The position numbers and the translations under genes were made by a program. A stretch of 64,000 nt of DNA from Liolophura sinensis (Eukaryota; Mollusca; Polyplacophora; Chitonida; Chitonidae): NCBI RefSeq assembly GCF_032854445.1, contig NC_088295.1, positions 60,369,249 through 60,433,248 of the forward strand, read 5' to 3'. This document shows, piece by piece, positions 21,365-31,844 of the stretch. The notes below the pieces were generated by a model. That model was not told the origin of the DNA, did not search any database, and saw nothing but the letters and a program-made list of their open reading frames with translations. Positions within the stretch are counted from its first letter, which is position 1. Each line of letters begins with the position of its first letter.

Positions 21365-21868
21365 TTGGAGGCGGGGAAAGAAGTGAAGCAGCAACAGTTA
21401 TTGCAGGAGACGCCTATCAAGAACGCCAACCCTCACTTCTCCCGGATGTTTGTGGAGTATGTGGAAACCAACCTGACGAAGCCCTACATGACCGCCCAGG
21501 AAAAGCCTACAAAAAGTGCCCCCCCGCCCCCGACACCCCTGGAAACCTTCGTGTCGTTCATACCACCATTACCCATTGCCGTGACGTACGGTGATCATTC
21601 TTCCCCTGTGTTTACAGGGACGTTACCAGGGTGCGGAGTTCTGAACATAAACCATTGCCAAGACTTCAATATCCACATTCATTCACCGCCGTCACCAACA
21701 CTAGACATTTCCCACGGTGATCGGACATGTTCCCCCTGCATAAAATGCACACATCAATTTTGGAGACCCATATGCAATGAAAGAAAAGAAAGAAAAAAAT
21801 GTGACATTGAATCCCCGGTCTACTCGCTGGTTACTTTACACCTACACCGCGTGTGTAGTCCACCGTAA
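21365..21868 (+). CDS. Hypothetical 167-codon frame, unrecognised
   Basis: An uninterrupted plus-strand frame in the GC-richer island. The N-terminal third is polar and Gln/Lys-rich (GKEVKQQQLLQETPIKNANP), followed by FSRMFVEYVETNLTKPYMTA. The middle is proline-rich (SAPPPPTPLE) and includes FVSFIPPLPIAVTYG. The C-terminal part has several Cys and His residues (CSPCIKCTH) and a lysine-rich patch. There is no signal peptide or confident transmembrane segment. The first codon is not ATG (TTGGAG context), so the true start could be a splice acceptor or lie further upstream; the frame is open upstream to about 21260. The first 120 residues have the composition of real protein, while the end may be non-coding. 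It could be an exon of a host gene or part of a mobile element. I do not recognise a family. Confidence 0.3.
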   Translation: MEAGKEVKQQQLLQETPIKNANPHFSRMFVEYVETNLTKPYMTAQEKPTKSAPPPPTPLETFVSFIPPLPIAVTYGDHSSPVFTGTLPGCGVLNINHCQDFNIHIHSPPSPTLDISHGDRTCSPCIKCTHQFWRPICNERKERKKCDIESPVYSLVTLHLHRVCSPP

Positions 21869-22024
21869 GTGATTTCATTGATGACTTTATCGCTCGGTCA
21901 GTAACGGCACTAGAATAAAATGTACTCCGTAGTATGTTTTGAGGATGGTATTGACAATCATTGACGTCTGCACATCGTGCAAGCATCGCGGAAGCCGTCC
22001 TGCCGACACGTCAAGGATTCCCAG

Positions 22025-23245
22025 CCTATTCAGAAATATTATATGGACGCTGTTTTTCCCACATTAATGTAAGACTAGAGACCCTCCAACCAGGCGTCAC
22101 TACTGTATAGAAGTTCCGCGTGATATGAATTGTACATTGGTGTAAATACAAAACAGGCCCTTTATTAAGAAATATTATTTTGGACACTGTTTTCCCCACA
22201 TTAATGTACGACTAGAGACCCTCCAACCAGGCGTCACTACTGTATAGAAGCTCCGTGTGATATGAAATGTACATTGGTGTAAATACAAAACAGGGCCCTT
22301 TATTAAGAAATATTATTTGGACACTGTTTTCCCACGTTAATGTACGACTAGAGACCCTCTCAACCAGGCGTCACTACTGTATAGAAGTTCCGTGTGATAT
22401 GAATATACATTGGTGTAAATACAAAACAGGCCCTTTATTGAGAAATATTATTTGGACACTGTTTTCCCACGTTAATGTACGACTAGAGACCCTCCAACCA
22501 GGCGTCACTACTGTATAGAAGTTCCGCGTGATATGAATGTACATTGGTGTAAATACAAAACAGGCCCGTTTATTGAGAAATATTATTTGGACACTGTTTT
22601 CCCCACGTTAATGTACGACTAGAGACCCTCCAATCAGGCGTCACTAACTGTATAGAAGTTCTGCGTGATATGAATGTACATTGGTGTAAATACAAAACAG
22701 GCCCTTTATTGAGAAATATTATTTGGACACTGTTTTTCCCACGTTAATGTACGACTAGAGACCCTCCAGCGTCACTACTGTATAGAAGCTCCGTGTGATA
22801 TGAATGTACATTGGTGTAAATACAAAACAGGCCCTTTATTGAGAAATATTATTTGGACACTGTTTTCCCACGTTAATGTACGACTAGAGACCCTCCAACC
22901 AGGCGTCACTACTGTATAGAAGCTCCGTGTGATATGGATGTACATTGGTGTAAATACAAAACAGGCCGTTTATTAAGAAATATTATTTGGACACTGTTTT
23001 CCCACGTTAATGTAAGACTAGAGACCCTCCAACAGGGCGTCACTATTGTATAGAAGCTCCGTGTGATATGGATGTACATTGGTGTAAATACAAACAGGCC
23101 CTTATTAAGAAATATTATTTGGAGACTGTTTTCCCACGTTAATTTACAACTAGAGACCCTCCAACCAGGCGTCACTACTGTGAGATGTGGCTCCGTGTGA
23201 TATGCATGTACATTGATGTAAATACAATACCGTTTATGTTCACGG
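22025..23245. repeat. About 135-bp tandem array, nine copies
   Basis: The marker GAGACCCTCCAACCAGGCGT recurs with starts near 22078, 22215, 22351, 22486, 22621, 22758, 22887, 23021 and 23153 (spacing 129-137). Each unit also has TATAGAAGTTCCGTGTGATA, ACATTGGTGTAAATACAAAA and AGAAATATTATTTGGACACT. Small indels vary the length, so frames are not conserved and it is read as non-coding. Confidence 0.95.
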
Positions 23246-23397
23246 AACACTGGCGTGTTTGTTTGTTTTTTTAGGAGGGAGACGAGATCGTCTAGCAGCC
23301 CCAGTCAACTTGACCGGGTTCAAATATTAAAAAAAATACACATCTGGGGTAGGTCCACTCACACGTGAATTCCACCAAACCACACCTGCTATACCTC

Positions 23398-23431
<34 letters not shown>

Positions 23432-23495
23432 CCCCCCCCCCCCCCCCCCCCACCACCACCACCACCTAGAAACAGCAGCAGCAGCGGCGCGGCGG
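23398..23495. repeat. Compound microsatellite (CA)n-(C)n-(CAC)n-(AGC)n
   Basis: A CACACA run is followed by a C homopolymer of about 20, CACCACCACC, and AGCAGCAGCAGCGGCGCGGC. Length here is likely to be unreliable in any assembly. Confidence 0.95.
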
Positions 23496-23499
23496 TAAG

Positions 23500-23640
23500 G
23501 GCGGAAGCAGGGTCAGAGCACGCTCGTCGGCAATGACCCAGACCCCTTCGATGCCACTCACCATGCATTGTACAGCCGAGCGGCTTACAGCGGCATCCAG
23601 CAATTGCTCAAGACAGCCCGGCAACAAGCACCTAAATGAG
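23500..23640 (+). other. Short unrecognised coding-like stretch
   Basis: A stop-free plus-strand stretch reads STLVGNDPDPFDATHHALYS, then RAAYSGIQQLLKTARQQAPK, and stops with TGA near 23639. Composition and GC content are like the 20.5-21.9 kb island, and the two may be one element split by the 135-bp array. No family is recognised. Confidence 0.3.
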
Positions 23641-23699
23641 TTGGGTCCGCGTGTCGGCTTGACTGGCCCAACAGGACATGTACAACTGCACCGTCACGC

Positions 23700-23990
23700 T
23701 TGACGAGGCTACTCTCGTAACCAGGTCGTGGTTGGGGTATAGACAGTCAATGACAGGCGGACCTGGTTGACATGGGAACGAGCCGGCGATTTTGTGCGTA
23801 TAAGTGAAGTGTAAGGAAAGTTCCAAAAATCGAACCTCACCATCACGCTTGACGAGGCTACTCTCGTAGCCAGGTCGTGGTTGGGGTATAGACAGTCAAT
23901 GACAGGCGGACCTGGTTGACATGGGAACGCGCTGGCGATTTCGAGCGTATAAGTGAAGTGTAAGGAAAATTCCAAAAATCGCACCCTCTG
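23700..23990. repeat. 149-bp tandem duplication
   Basis: GACGAGGCTACTCTCGTA starts at 23702 and again at 23851, with near-identical sequence through GTAAGGAAA.TTCCAAAAAT at the end of each copy. Confidence 0.95.
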
Positions 23991-23999
23991 CATCATCCG

Positions 24000-24412
24000 C
24001 GTTAACCCACTTCTTCTGAAATTTAGACTGAAATATTGTCCATAAGTCTCGTGATTTAGCTGATATTCGTCAGCCAAACTGGCTGCGGTCTTGGCGTCCT
24101 TGACCTTTTGTTCACTTAAATAAACCTTGACCTCATTAGGAACACTGTTCTTAAATTCTTGCCAGGAAACTTGTACTTCAGAGCCCTGTAGCAGCTATAA
24201 AACATTGTTTTTTTTACCCCTGGCCCATGTCCACCTAAGTTTCACAAGAATGTTTCCTTAACTGTCTCAACTTCTGCCTATAGGCTCCGGCACAAACCAT
24301 AATCAGACAAGATCACTGGCTTAACTGTGTTGTAATCTGAAGACTGACCTACCGACAAAGCAGAGTAGACCTCTGCAGCGTTGTCTTCTAATATACTCTG
24401 CAACAACATTGT
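24000..24412 (-). pseudogene. LTR-retrotransposon gag-like fragment, downstream half
   Basis: Read from 24412 down, the minus strand gives TMLLQSILEDNAAEVYSALS followed by a SDYNTVKPVILSDY block, then after a stop the pieces WQEFKNSVPNEVKVYLSEQK and AASLADEYQLNHETYG. The order and motifs (LLQS..G.A.EVYSAL, EFKN..P..V..Y..EQK, ADEY.L.H) are those of the SCAN-like gag of Ty3/gypsy-type elements common in molluscs and fish. At least one stop and a frameshift (about 24290-24180) inactivate it. The upstream half of the same gag lies at 25430-25902, separated by a non-LTR insertion. No protease, RT or integrase is seen. Confidence 0.65.
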
Positions 24413-25425
24413 TCAATACCTCATCTTACGAGCTAGGAAAGCTGAACATTTGGTTCTGTGCAAACCGCCTTTCACTAAATGTTAACAAAACAAAGTACAT
24501 GTTAATCTCGGCCCGCGAGTAAACACAGACCAACACATTACTGTTCCCTTGACTGTTTCTGGGACAGAGGTTAAACAAGTCAGGGAGTTCAAATTCTTGG
24601 TTTTATGTTTAACGAAAAGATAAATTGACGTCACACATGGATTGTATTCGTAAAAAGGTCTCGAGGAATCTAGGTATATTAAACAACATTCTAGATTCGG
24701 TGAATAAAAAACACTTTTTATCCTTTATTATTCTTTGATCTACCCTTATTTTTTATACGGGAATATTTTATGGCAAACGCGTGTAAGTCTCACTTGCAAC
24801 CTCTGCAAATATTGCAAAAACGCGCTATTCGAAATGTCACTATGCCTAGGTCCCTAGAACACACAGGAACCACATTTTTTCTACTAATATGATATTACAT
24901 AAATTTTTTCATCACACACGAAGTATTACTACCTAGCTTTAATAAACATTAACGTCCGTCACTATGGCACAGCACGTCGGCATTAGATCTGTATCGAATC
25001 CCTTTTAAAAGTAATCTGTCCTGTCATTTACTTAAAGTAGTTGGCCCTCGGGAATGGAACAAACTCCCTTCATACCTATACAATATTCAGTCAGTTTCCT
25101 TATTCAAACTGAAATCGTATATGCTGCGTGACTTATTCTCCGTTTAGCCTAACACAAATAATATACTTGATAGTCGTTACCCATAAGCACCTGTATATAT
25201 TAGTTAGTTATTTACTTTTTTTTCACAGGAACAGGTAATCACCTTGTTTATAGTCAACATAGTTCACAATGCCTGTATTATATACAAATTGTATGTTAAA
25301 GCTCCATGGAGCTTTATTCCCACCAGTATATTTCTGTATGTTTATATGAATCTTATGTTTTGTATATTATAATGGTGAACAAACAAACAAACAAACAAAC
25401 AAATAAATAAACAAACACACAAACC
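24413..25425 (+). mobile_element. 5'-truncated CR1/Jockey-type non-LTR retrotransposon
   Basis: About 1.0 kb on the plus strand. It starts inside the RT domain with LGKLNIWFCANRLSLNVNKT, then EFKFLGFMFN-like and NLGILNNILDSVNKKHFL pieces. Next comes a block around 24790-24860 reading QKRAIRNVTM in shifted phases, and the C-terminal GPREWNKLPSYLYNIQSVSL-type motif near 25045-25110, ending at TAG near 25145. The 3' UTR ends in a (CAAA)n tail at 25379-25425, a microsatellite tail as is common for CR1-like elements. Several stops and frameshifts show it cannot move. It is inserted in the gag-like ORF of an LTR element in the opposite orientation. Confidence 0.75.
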
Positions 25426-25429
25426 TTTT

Positions 25430-25902
25430 AGGCCACTCCAAGCTAACAGTCACTTTCTCAAAGGATAGAAACAACCTTTCTACATCTTTTTCATTAAATC
25501 TGGGCATTAATCGAATGATTCGAGCGAAATCAAATCCTTGGCTATCACTATCACTGCTTTTTACCTGGAGTTCATTCAGTTTGAACTCTGTTTCTCTCTC
25601 TTCCTTTTCTAATTTGAAATTCTCTAACTCAAACTCTCTTTCTTCTCTTCCCCTTTCTCTTTCTTTTTCTCTTTCTTCCTTTTCCAACTTACACTTCCAA
25701 CCGAAATTTAATCCACTCAGTATCACCACTATGGCGTGTAATTGGCAAAGTATGACCTAAGTTCAAGTGTTTGCCAGCAACATCCACCATTTCACTATTT
25801 CTAAGATATTTTCCTTAAATCTGCCTTTCTTATCTTAGACAGCTTAACAAATGACAAATCCTCGAAATCAAGGAATGAATCTACATTAAACTCCTCAGCC
25901 AT
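25430..25902 (-). pseudogene. LTR-retrotransposon gag-like fragment, N-terminal half
   Basis: The minus strand begins at ATG 25902 (MAEEFNVDSFLDFEDLSF, then KLSKIRKADLRK). It shifts frame near 25800-25740, then continues with a charged coiled-coil stretch of Lys/Glu repeats (about 25680-25570) and SDSQGFDFARIIRLMPRFNE, KDVERLFLSFEKV and SLEWPK, where it is cut by the (CAAA)n end of the inserted element. The RLMPRFNEKDVERLF..FEK..V.L.WP block is the conserved start of SCAN-like gag domains. The AT-rich downstream extension of the frame into the microsatellite (FVCLFIYLF) is not gag. Confidence 0.65.
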
Positions 25903-26939
25903 AATGACACAATATAGTGTACAAAGAAACTATATAAATAGTTGAACAAAATGTGAATTTCTGTTTGATCCAAACCAGGAACCAAACACCGCTAAACAAG
26001 CCGACAAATAACGTACCACAATCTTGCACAAACAGGTATTAGTTCTCGCACAAGCCCGCAGTATGTTTGAAAAATTTAAATAATTTTATACATAATAGGA
26101 TAATATAAATTTATAACCACTAACATCTCATGATATAGGCTAATAGCCTCACACATGCAATGTAGGAAACCTTTATTACAAACATGTGGCGTGACGTAAA
26201 TCAAAACGTGGATTAAGTGGTTTTCGACAAAGCTCATTATGAGTAATTGGGTTAAGTTTTATATATGTTATATAGCCTGGTCACGATCGCTTTAAACAAT
26301 CTCCGGGCAGATCTTTTTAAATCACACGTACACAGATGTACCTACAAGAGTTATGTTTTCAAAACAGGGTACCCCCAGACTTACAAACCTGTAATCATCT
26401 GCCTGTCATTGTCGGAAACTTCTAAGGAGAGACACTATAAAGAGTGAGAGACATCGTATTAAGATATGGGCTATACCCAGTATACAGATGAGTTATGGCT
26501 TAAATGTCCGCAGGCTTTAGGAGAATTACATGAGCAGCATTTACATGTACACTACAAAATATAAGTCTGTTAATCTTAACATAAACTCTGTTGTCTAAGT
26601 GATGTTAGATGTATTCTGCTATGGCTGCGGATTGTTCTGTTAAACATAACACACATATTCTACTAATTCAACACAAAGATTCCATTAGGCTAACAAAATA
26701 ATATGTTGAATATGAAGTAATATTGTGTGCACTATATAAATGAATGCAACACTCAGACACCAGAATTTCTGTGAAAAAAGATTTTTAAGTGTAAATAGTA
26801 AATGCTTCATACGATTATGTATTTGCAAGTTTCTCCCCCCCCCCAAAAAAAAAACAAACAAAAAAACAAAAACAATTACGATTTCTTTTCGTATTCGAAC
26901 AGCAGTCAAATACTTATTTCATGTAACTAAAACGAGATA

Positions 26940-27100
26940 CGTATATGGGAAGGTCTCTCAGCAAGCTGCGGTTGGTCGTGGGTTTCCCTCGAGCTCTACC
27001 CTGTTTTCTCCCACCACAATGCTGGCCGCTGCTGTATAAGTGAAATATTCTTGAGTACGACGTAAAACATCAGTTAAATAAGTAAGTAAATAAATAAAAC
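26940..27100 (+). mobile_element. SINE-1 tail half
   Basis: GGTCGTGGGTTTCCCTCGAG, TCCCACCACAATGCTGGCCG, TATAAGTGAAATATTCTTGA and GTACGACGTAAAACATCA, ending in an AAAT-type tail. The same insertion is at the same place in copy B (40125-40282), so it predates the duplication. Confidence 0.85.
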
Positions 27101-27219
27101 GAGATAACTAAAGAATAAAGCGTGCTCGATTCAGTGGCTGTGACATCAGCATATGTACAAGTTCATCTCTAAAAATGCGGACTCTTTCTAACAGTGTAAG
27201 ATATGACAAGCTTAATAGT

Positions 27220-27420
27220 GGCAAAAAAAAAAAAAAGAAAGTACCCATTGGAGCCAGCTAAAACCCGATCAGAGCAGCAAGAAACCTTATAAGCGACAAG
27301 AAACTTCATGGCAGCCAGAGACATGATTTACGGCAAGCCTGGCGGTGTCAAATCTAACAGTGGCAAGCAAACATAATGGCGACAGAACCCTCTTGGATAG
27401 CAAGCCCGAGAATGGCAATG
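27220..27420. repeat. Degenerate about 50-bp repeats (ATGGCGGCAGAAACC type)
   Basis: Units with AAACTTCATGGCAGCCAGAG, GCAAGCCTGGCGGTGTCA and ATGGCGACAGAACCCTCTTG. Equivalent blocks are at 32897-33055, 40560-40835, 46830-46870 and 50560-50830. Confidence 0.65.
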
Positions 27421-28261
27421 TTTGCTCAAACCTATAGCTCTACATGCAGGCTCATATACGTGTTTGCAAATCCCGGAAAAAAAGAGGTGGCAGAGTTTAA
27501 GTATTTACAGTAGTCTATTCTTCAACCACAATGATAAACTTTGAAAAGTTTATGCCATGGAATACTTGCTTCTAAAAACAAATGGGGAGTACACTCTTTT
27601 GGAGAAGGTAAAGAACATCTCAAGTGTGCCTCGATGCGTGAAAAAAATATTTATAACCTTATCACTGGGCGTTTTGAAAAACTAAAGTTTAGATTAAATT
27701 GTTAGCCTCGGAACAGTTTTATCAATTTCAAAACCCCATAATATATGGTATTTTGAATAAATTAATCTCTCTCTAAAGATTGGCTTTGAATGTGTTCTTT
27801 TTGAACGCCTTTGCTATTTCGATGTTGTAAATTAGATGTCGCAATTAGATGTTGTAACTTAGGATCTGCCATCTGTAACATTAATATACTATCTTGACTG
27901 TTCCTTAGTTGTAGGTGACCCTTGTCATGGTCAAGCAGTTACTGATCAGTTATATTTTGTGAGCTATCATATTTACCACCTGTAGTTTCACACGCCATTG
28001 ATTTCTTTTTGTCCCTTGATACAGTTGTTCTAGTCTTAAATTTTAGGATATTCGTAACGATGGGTTGAAAATTTCAAGGCATTTTTGTGTTGAATGTTTG
28101 GCACCCAACACCAAAAACGATCTAATCCTCGGACTCAAAAAATGAATGTGATCAGGTGACCCGTCTTTTGGAAATATTCTTTTAAGCGCAGTGACGTGAG
28201 GTCAATTTCGCGGCCACTTCTCAAGTATTCAGCTTCAAAACACGTGACTGTCATATGATGT

Positions 28262-28356
28262 CCCTCTGCCAACCCCTGGATGGGCTTACATAACTTGGGC
28301 GCTTACAGTTGCAAAACTGACTAGATTTTCAGCGAGTGTCTGGAATCTCAACTGAA
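28262..28356 (+). promoter_or_regulatory. Promoter and non-coding exon 1 of family-2 gene A
   Basis: CCCCTGGATGGGCTTACATAACTTGGGCGC: the TATA position is weakened here to TACATAA (about 28287) compared with TATATAT in copies C-E. Exon 1 ends ATCTCAACTGAA before the donor GTAAGTTC at 28357. The acceptor GCCTTCAG ends at 29358, giving a 1,002-bp intron. The whole block is conserved in every copy. Confidence 0.65.
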
Positions 28357-29358
28357 GTAAGTTCTACTTAAATATCTGTTTACAGTTTGATTATTACACC
28401 TATGCCATTTGTTGATGATTGCAGTAATGTTTTGGTTGGGGGTTTTATTAAATAAGTACAAACGTTTCAGAACTGAATCCAAGATGAATAGGATATGGAA
28501 GCGCATCTTCATGAGATAAAGACTAGTTATTTGATTTTCTCTAGAATTTTCCCCTGTATGATTCTGATCAGTTCAATGGATGGTGGAAGCCGAATTCCCC
28601 AGGTTAAACCACCAGCATACTACTGACGGACTTTTGCAATATATATATTGGTGAATAACAACTGGCATTAAACGAACGAACGTAAAACTGCGCAAAGGCT
28701 ACGACGATAGTGAGGAATCTCGAACTGTCACCAAGGCTCAAAGAACAGACATAGTGAGGGAATCTCCAACTGTTTAAGTCCTTACATCGTGCTTTTGTGA
28801 ATTTTACTAAACTGCCGAAATGGCTATGTACAGAGTCCTCTTCTAAGAACTAGTCCTTCGTAGCGTAACTATGACTAAACAAAGATCCGTTTGCAAATGA
28901 ATCATCCACCTTTAGTGGATTGTTAGCATTGCCACTTTAGCTGGTGTATTGAGAAAATATTAATCTCAGTCTTTTTAGCTGATCATCGACGTAAAATCAT
29001 TTGTGAAATGAATATGTAGTTTTCACTAAACATTATCGTACAATATAATCAAAATCGTTAAGTCTTTGCTATGTGTTTGTTTACACAGAAACGTTAAAAA
29101 TTTAAGTAAACATCAGTTAAAAATATCTTGAATAGTATAAATATAATATTTTGATTTTTTTTTTCAACTGAATGCGGTTAAATTGTAGATTGTCAGATGT
29201 AATGTTTTAGTGTAGTGTATTTTGCCTATGACATCACACAATTTTAGTGGCATTTGAACAGATGTTTGACTTCATTTGGGGGGGGGGGAGGGTTCCTTAT
29301 AAATAGTTGTGACGCATGACAAAATAAGGAGGTCATAAGGAAATATTTTTGCCTTCAG

Positions 29359-29754
29359 AACAGACTGAACATCTCAAAAAGATGAGGGCATGTCTTCTCC
29401 TGCTGTGTGTTGTGCTGCTGTGCGTGCTCGTCTCACTCGAGGCCCACCCACTCAGTCGTGATGTTGGAAGTGGAGGTGGAGACGTGGAGGTGGTGAAGGT
29501 GGAGGCGGGGAGGTGGTGGTGGAGGTGGAGATGGAGGCGGGGGAGGTGGAGGTGGAGGCCGGGGGAGGTGGTGGTGGAGGTGGAGATGGAGGCGGGGAAG
29601 GTGGAGGCGGCGGTGGTTTTGTTGGTGTCTTTGATGTCGCACCAGGAGGTGGTGGCGGTGATTTTGGTGTGTGTGGGGGGGGGGGGGAGGGAGCAACTCA
29701 AAAGACAGCGGTAGTGATGAAGATGATAGTGGTGTCCCAGGTGGCGGACGTTGA
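29359..29754 (+). pseudogene. Family-2 gene A: secreted Gly-rich/acidic protein, frame disturbed
   Basis: The coding exon starts after TTTTGCCTTCAG. ATG is at 29382, 24 nt into the exon as in the other copies. Residues 1 to about 21 (MRACLLLLCVVLLCVLVSLE) form a strong signal peptide, followed by AHPLSRDVGSGGG. After that the annotated phase drifts into Trp/Arg-rich nonsense (RWWWRWRWRR), while another phase reads GGGGGGGGDGGGEGG..GFVGVFDVAPGGGGG. A third phase, after a G homopolymer near 29675-29690, reads GSNSKDSGSDEDDSGVPGGG then a stop at 29752-29754. The expected domain order for the family is signal, Gly-rich, acidic Ser/Asp tail. Thus at least two frameshifts, one in a G run, separate signal, glycine block and tail. 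This is either a decayed gene or homopolymer miscalls. A secreted structural role is inferred. Confidence 0.6.
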
Positions 29755-29985
29755 TTTTTAGCAACATCATACACTTGAAAACAATATTATAACCACAATA
29801 CAACAAGTTGATGTAATTATGTTTTTATCACTAATACCTAATTTGCAACATGTGCAAAGCTAATTATTTCACAAAGTGTATGTTAATACATAAAATGTTC
29901 TCTGCGCAAGTCTCAAAATGCTTGAATTACTATCACAATTCTCACTACAGTTTTTTGTTTGTTCTCTTCCTCTTTTATTTATTTC

Positions 29986-30218
29986 ATTGATTTATTGGGT
30001 TTTACGCCGTACTCAAGGATATTTTACTTATACGACGGCGGCCAGCATTATGGTGGGAGTTAACCGGGTACAGCCCGGGGGAAACCCACGACCATCCGCA
30101 GGACACACCTTCCCACGAACGTCCGCAGAGGAAGCCAGCATGAACGACGGCTTTGGTGAGAGGCTCCTGGGTCATTGCGCTGCGCTAGAGTGCTAATCCA
30201 CTGAGCCACGGAGGGCCC
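29986..30218 (-). mobile_element. SINE-1, near full length
   Basis: On the minus strand it runs from GGGCCCTCCGTGGCTCAGTG (A-box region), through AATGACCCAGGAGCCTCTCA and TTTCCCCCGGGCTGTACCCG, to TATAAGTAAAATATCCTTGA and GTACGGCGTAAAACCCAATA. This is one of the most complete copies. It marks the downstream end of the family-2 gene segment, as in copies B and E. Confidence 0.9.
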
Positions 30219-30479
30219 CTGTAACTTGGTTTCGATCCAAATGTGATGCATATCGGAACTGACGGTTAGTTTATGGAAGAGAAAGAGCGTATGGGAGAAA
30301 ATAGTTTCAATAGACCACCGTAATGCCAAACTTTGAAAGGTGTTCTATTGTATGAAATGGTTTGGAAAATTAATGAAGCGTACACATGTTGAAATGATGA
30401 TTAAAATGTTTTTTGTGGTTTTATGCATAGGTAACTGAACCCTAGATGCTTTGACACTAAACGTATACTTGAGACACAG

Positions 30480-30570
30480 TTATGAATTTCCTGTTATGTG
30501 AAAACACACACACACCCACACAGACCCACCCACACAGACCCCCCCCCCCCCCCACCACACACACACACGC
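30480..30570. repeat. (CA)n / poly-C low-complexity run
   Basis: AAACACACACACACCCACAC, then a C homopolymer of about 15 and CACACACACACACGCACACA. Confidence 0.95.
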
Positions 30571-31039
30571 ACACAAGTTGAGAGTAAACACTTATAGGGT
30601 GGTTATACGTCGTTAAGCTGCAAATAGTTTTATAAATTTCAAACATAATTTTCTGACATAATTTAGCCATAACAGATTGTAAGATCGTGTAGACAGATCT
30701 GCTAATGCATATTCTAATGATTCTAAGGCTTTATATGAGCCCATCTTGTCCAGGGTTGTATCAGAGAAAACGGATGTGTTCAGCATCAAAGGGCCTTCAT
30801 AATAATGAAGTTGTAATATTCACACACAAGGTTTTACCCGCATAGACCTGCATAGTAAGTCGGTTGGAGATGTTCAGAGGGACCTTGTATGCGTCGTGAC
30901 GTGAGGACAATGCCTCTGCCACTTATTCAGTCTTCAGTTTCAAATCCTGTGACTGTAAAATGATACCCCCCCCCCCCGCCCCCACCCCTAACCCACGCTC
31001 CACCCGCATTCATTCTCTTCATTCTCTTTATCTTTCTGG

Positions 31040-31133
31040 ATCGATCCTTGGATGGGTTTGTATAACCTGGAACATTTTACAATCGTCAGCAAAGTCAAGA
31101 AAACTTCTGCAAGTGTCTGGATCCTCATTTGAA
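31040..31133 (+). promoter_or_regulatory. Promoter and non-coding exon 1 of the 34.2-kb RGGY-repeat gene
   Basis: CCTTGGATGGGTTTGTATAA with a TATAA at about 31061, then exon 1 ending GTGTCTGGATCCTCATTTGA before the donor GTAAGTTG at 31134. It is clearly homologous to 28262-28356 and 61620-61713. The acceptor TTTGTCTTCAG ends at 34159, giving an intron of about 3.0 kb. The upstream G/C-rich run (30960-31000) replaces sequence present in the other copies. Confidence 0.65.
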
Positions 31134-31519
31134 GTAAGTTGTGTTTAAATATTTTAGAGTGTCTGTTTGCAGAGTAGTTATTGCATCAATATGTCAACTG
31201 GGTAGTGTTTTTAGGCCGGTAAAGTTCGAGGCCGGGAAAATGCTGGCATAAGGGGTGTCGTACGTTGATTTTGTGCACCACGATACATTTTAATTCTATA
31301 TGACAACGACAAAATAATCAGTGGATGAAGCTGTACTTTCATCGTTTGTAATACTTTTATACTGCCATTCCTCTCAATCGAATCTAATTGTTAACGTATC
31401 CACGCATGATTATTTCACAATCCGTATTTTCCATTAACATGTTTTCTGTACGTTTGAAAACAATTCAGTTATAGTAAAACGTCCCGCTACCATTTTGTTT
31501 CGTTCTCGTCCTTTATTTA

Positions 31520-31843
31520 GTTTGACCCATTAGTAGAACCTCAAGTTTCACCCATTAGTAGAACCTCAAGTTTAACCTATTAGTAGAACTTCAAGTTTTA
31601 CCCATTAGTAGAAGCTCATGTTTAACCCATTGGTAGAACCTCAAGCTTAACCCATTAGTAAAACCCCAAGTTTCACGGATTAGCAGAACCTCAAATTTCA
31701 CACATTAGTAGAACGTCAAGTTTCACCCATTAGTAGAACTTGAAAGTTTCACACATTTGTAGAACCTAAAGTTTCACCATTAGTAGAACCTCAAGTTTTA
31801 CCCATTAGTAGAACTTCAAGTTTAACCCATTAGTTGAACCTCT
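31520..31843. repeat. 24-bp tandem repeat
   Basis: About 13 imperfect units of ACCCATTAGTAGAACCTCAA plus GTTT, inside the proposed intron of the RGGY-repeat gene. Confidence 0.95.
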
Positions 31844-31844
31844 T

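Larger units (their letters stand above)
26166..30500 (+). repeat. Duplicated segment copy A
   Basis: Collinear with copy B (39540-44310), with shared landmarks. AATCATCTGCCTGTCATTGT is at 26391 and 39756. CGTGCTCGATTCAGTGGCTG at 27120 has a counterpart at 40305. The block before the GATGGGTTGAAAATTT/GATGGGTCGAAAATTT marker is near 28060 and 42184, and the gene promoter is near 28290 and 42410. Each ends with the gene and a SINE-1. Inverted counterparts lie in C and D. This is the most diverged copy. The 30280-30500 part also matches 47410-47630 directly. Confidence 0.8.

Noticed and set aside
25515-25760. Serine/leucine-rich plus-strand frame
   Set aside because: Antisense of the charged coiled-coil part of the gag-like fragment.
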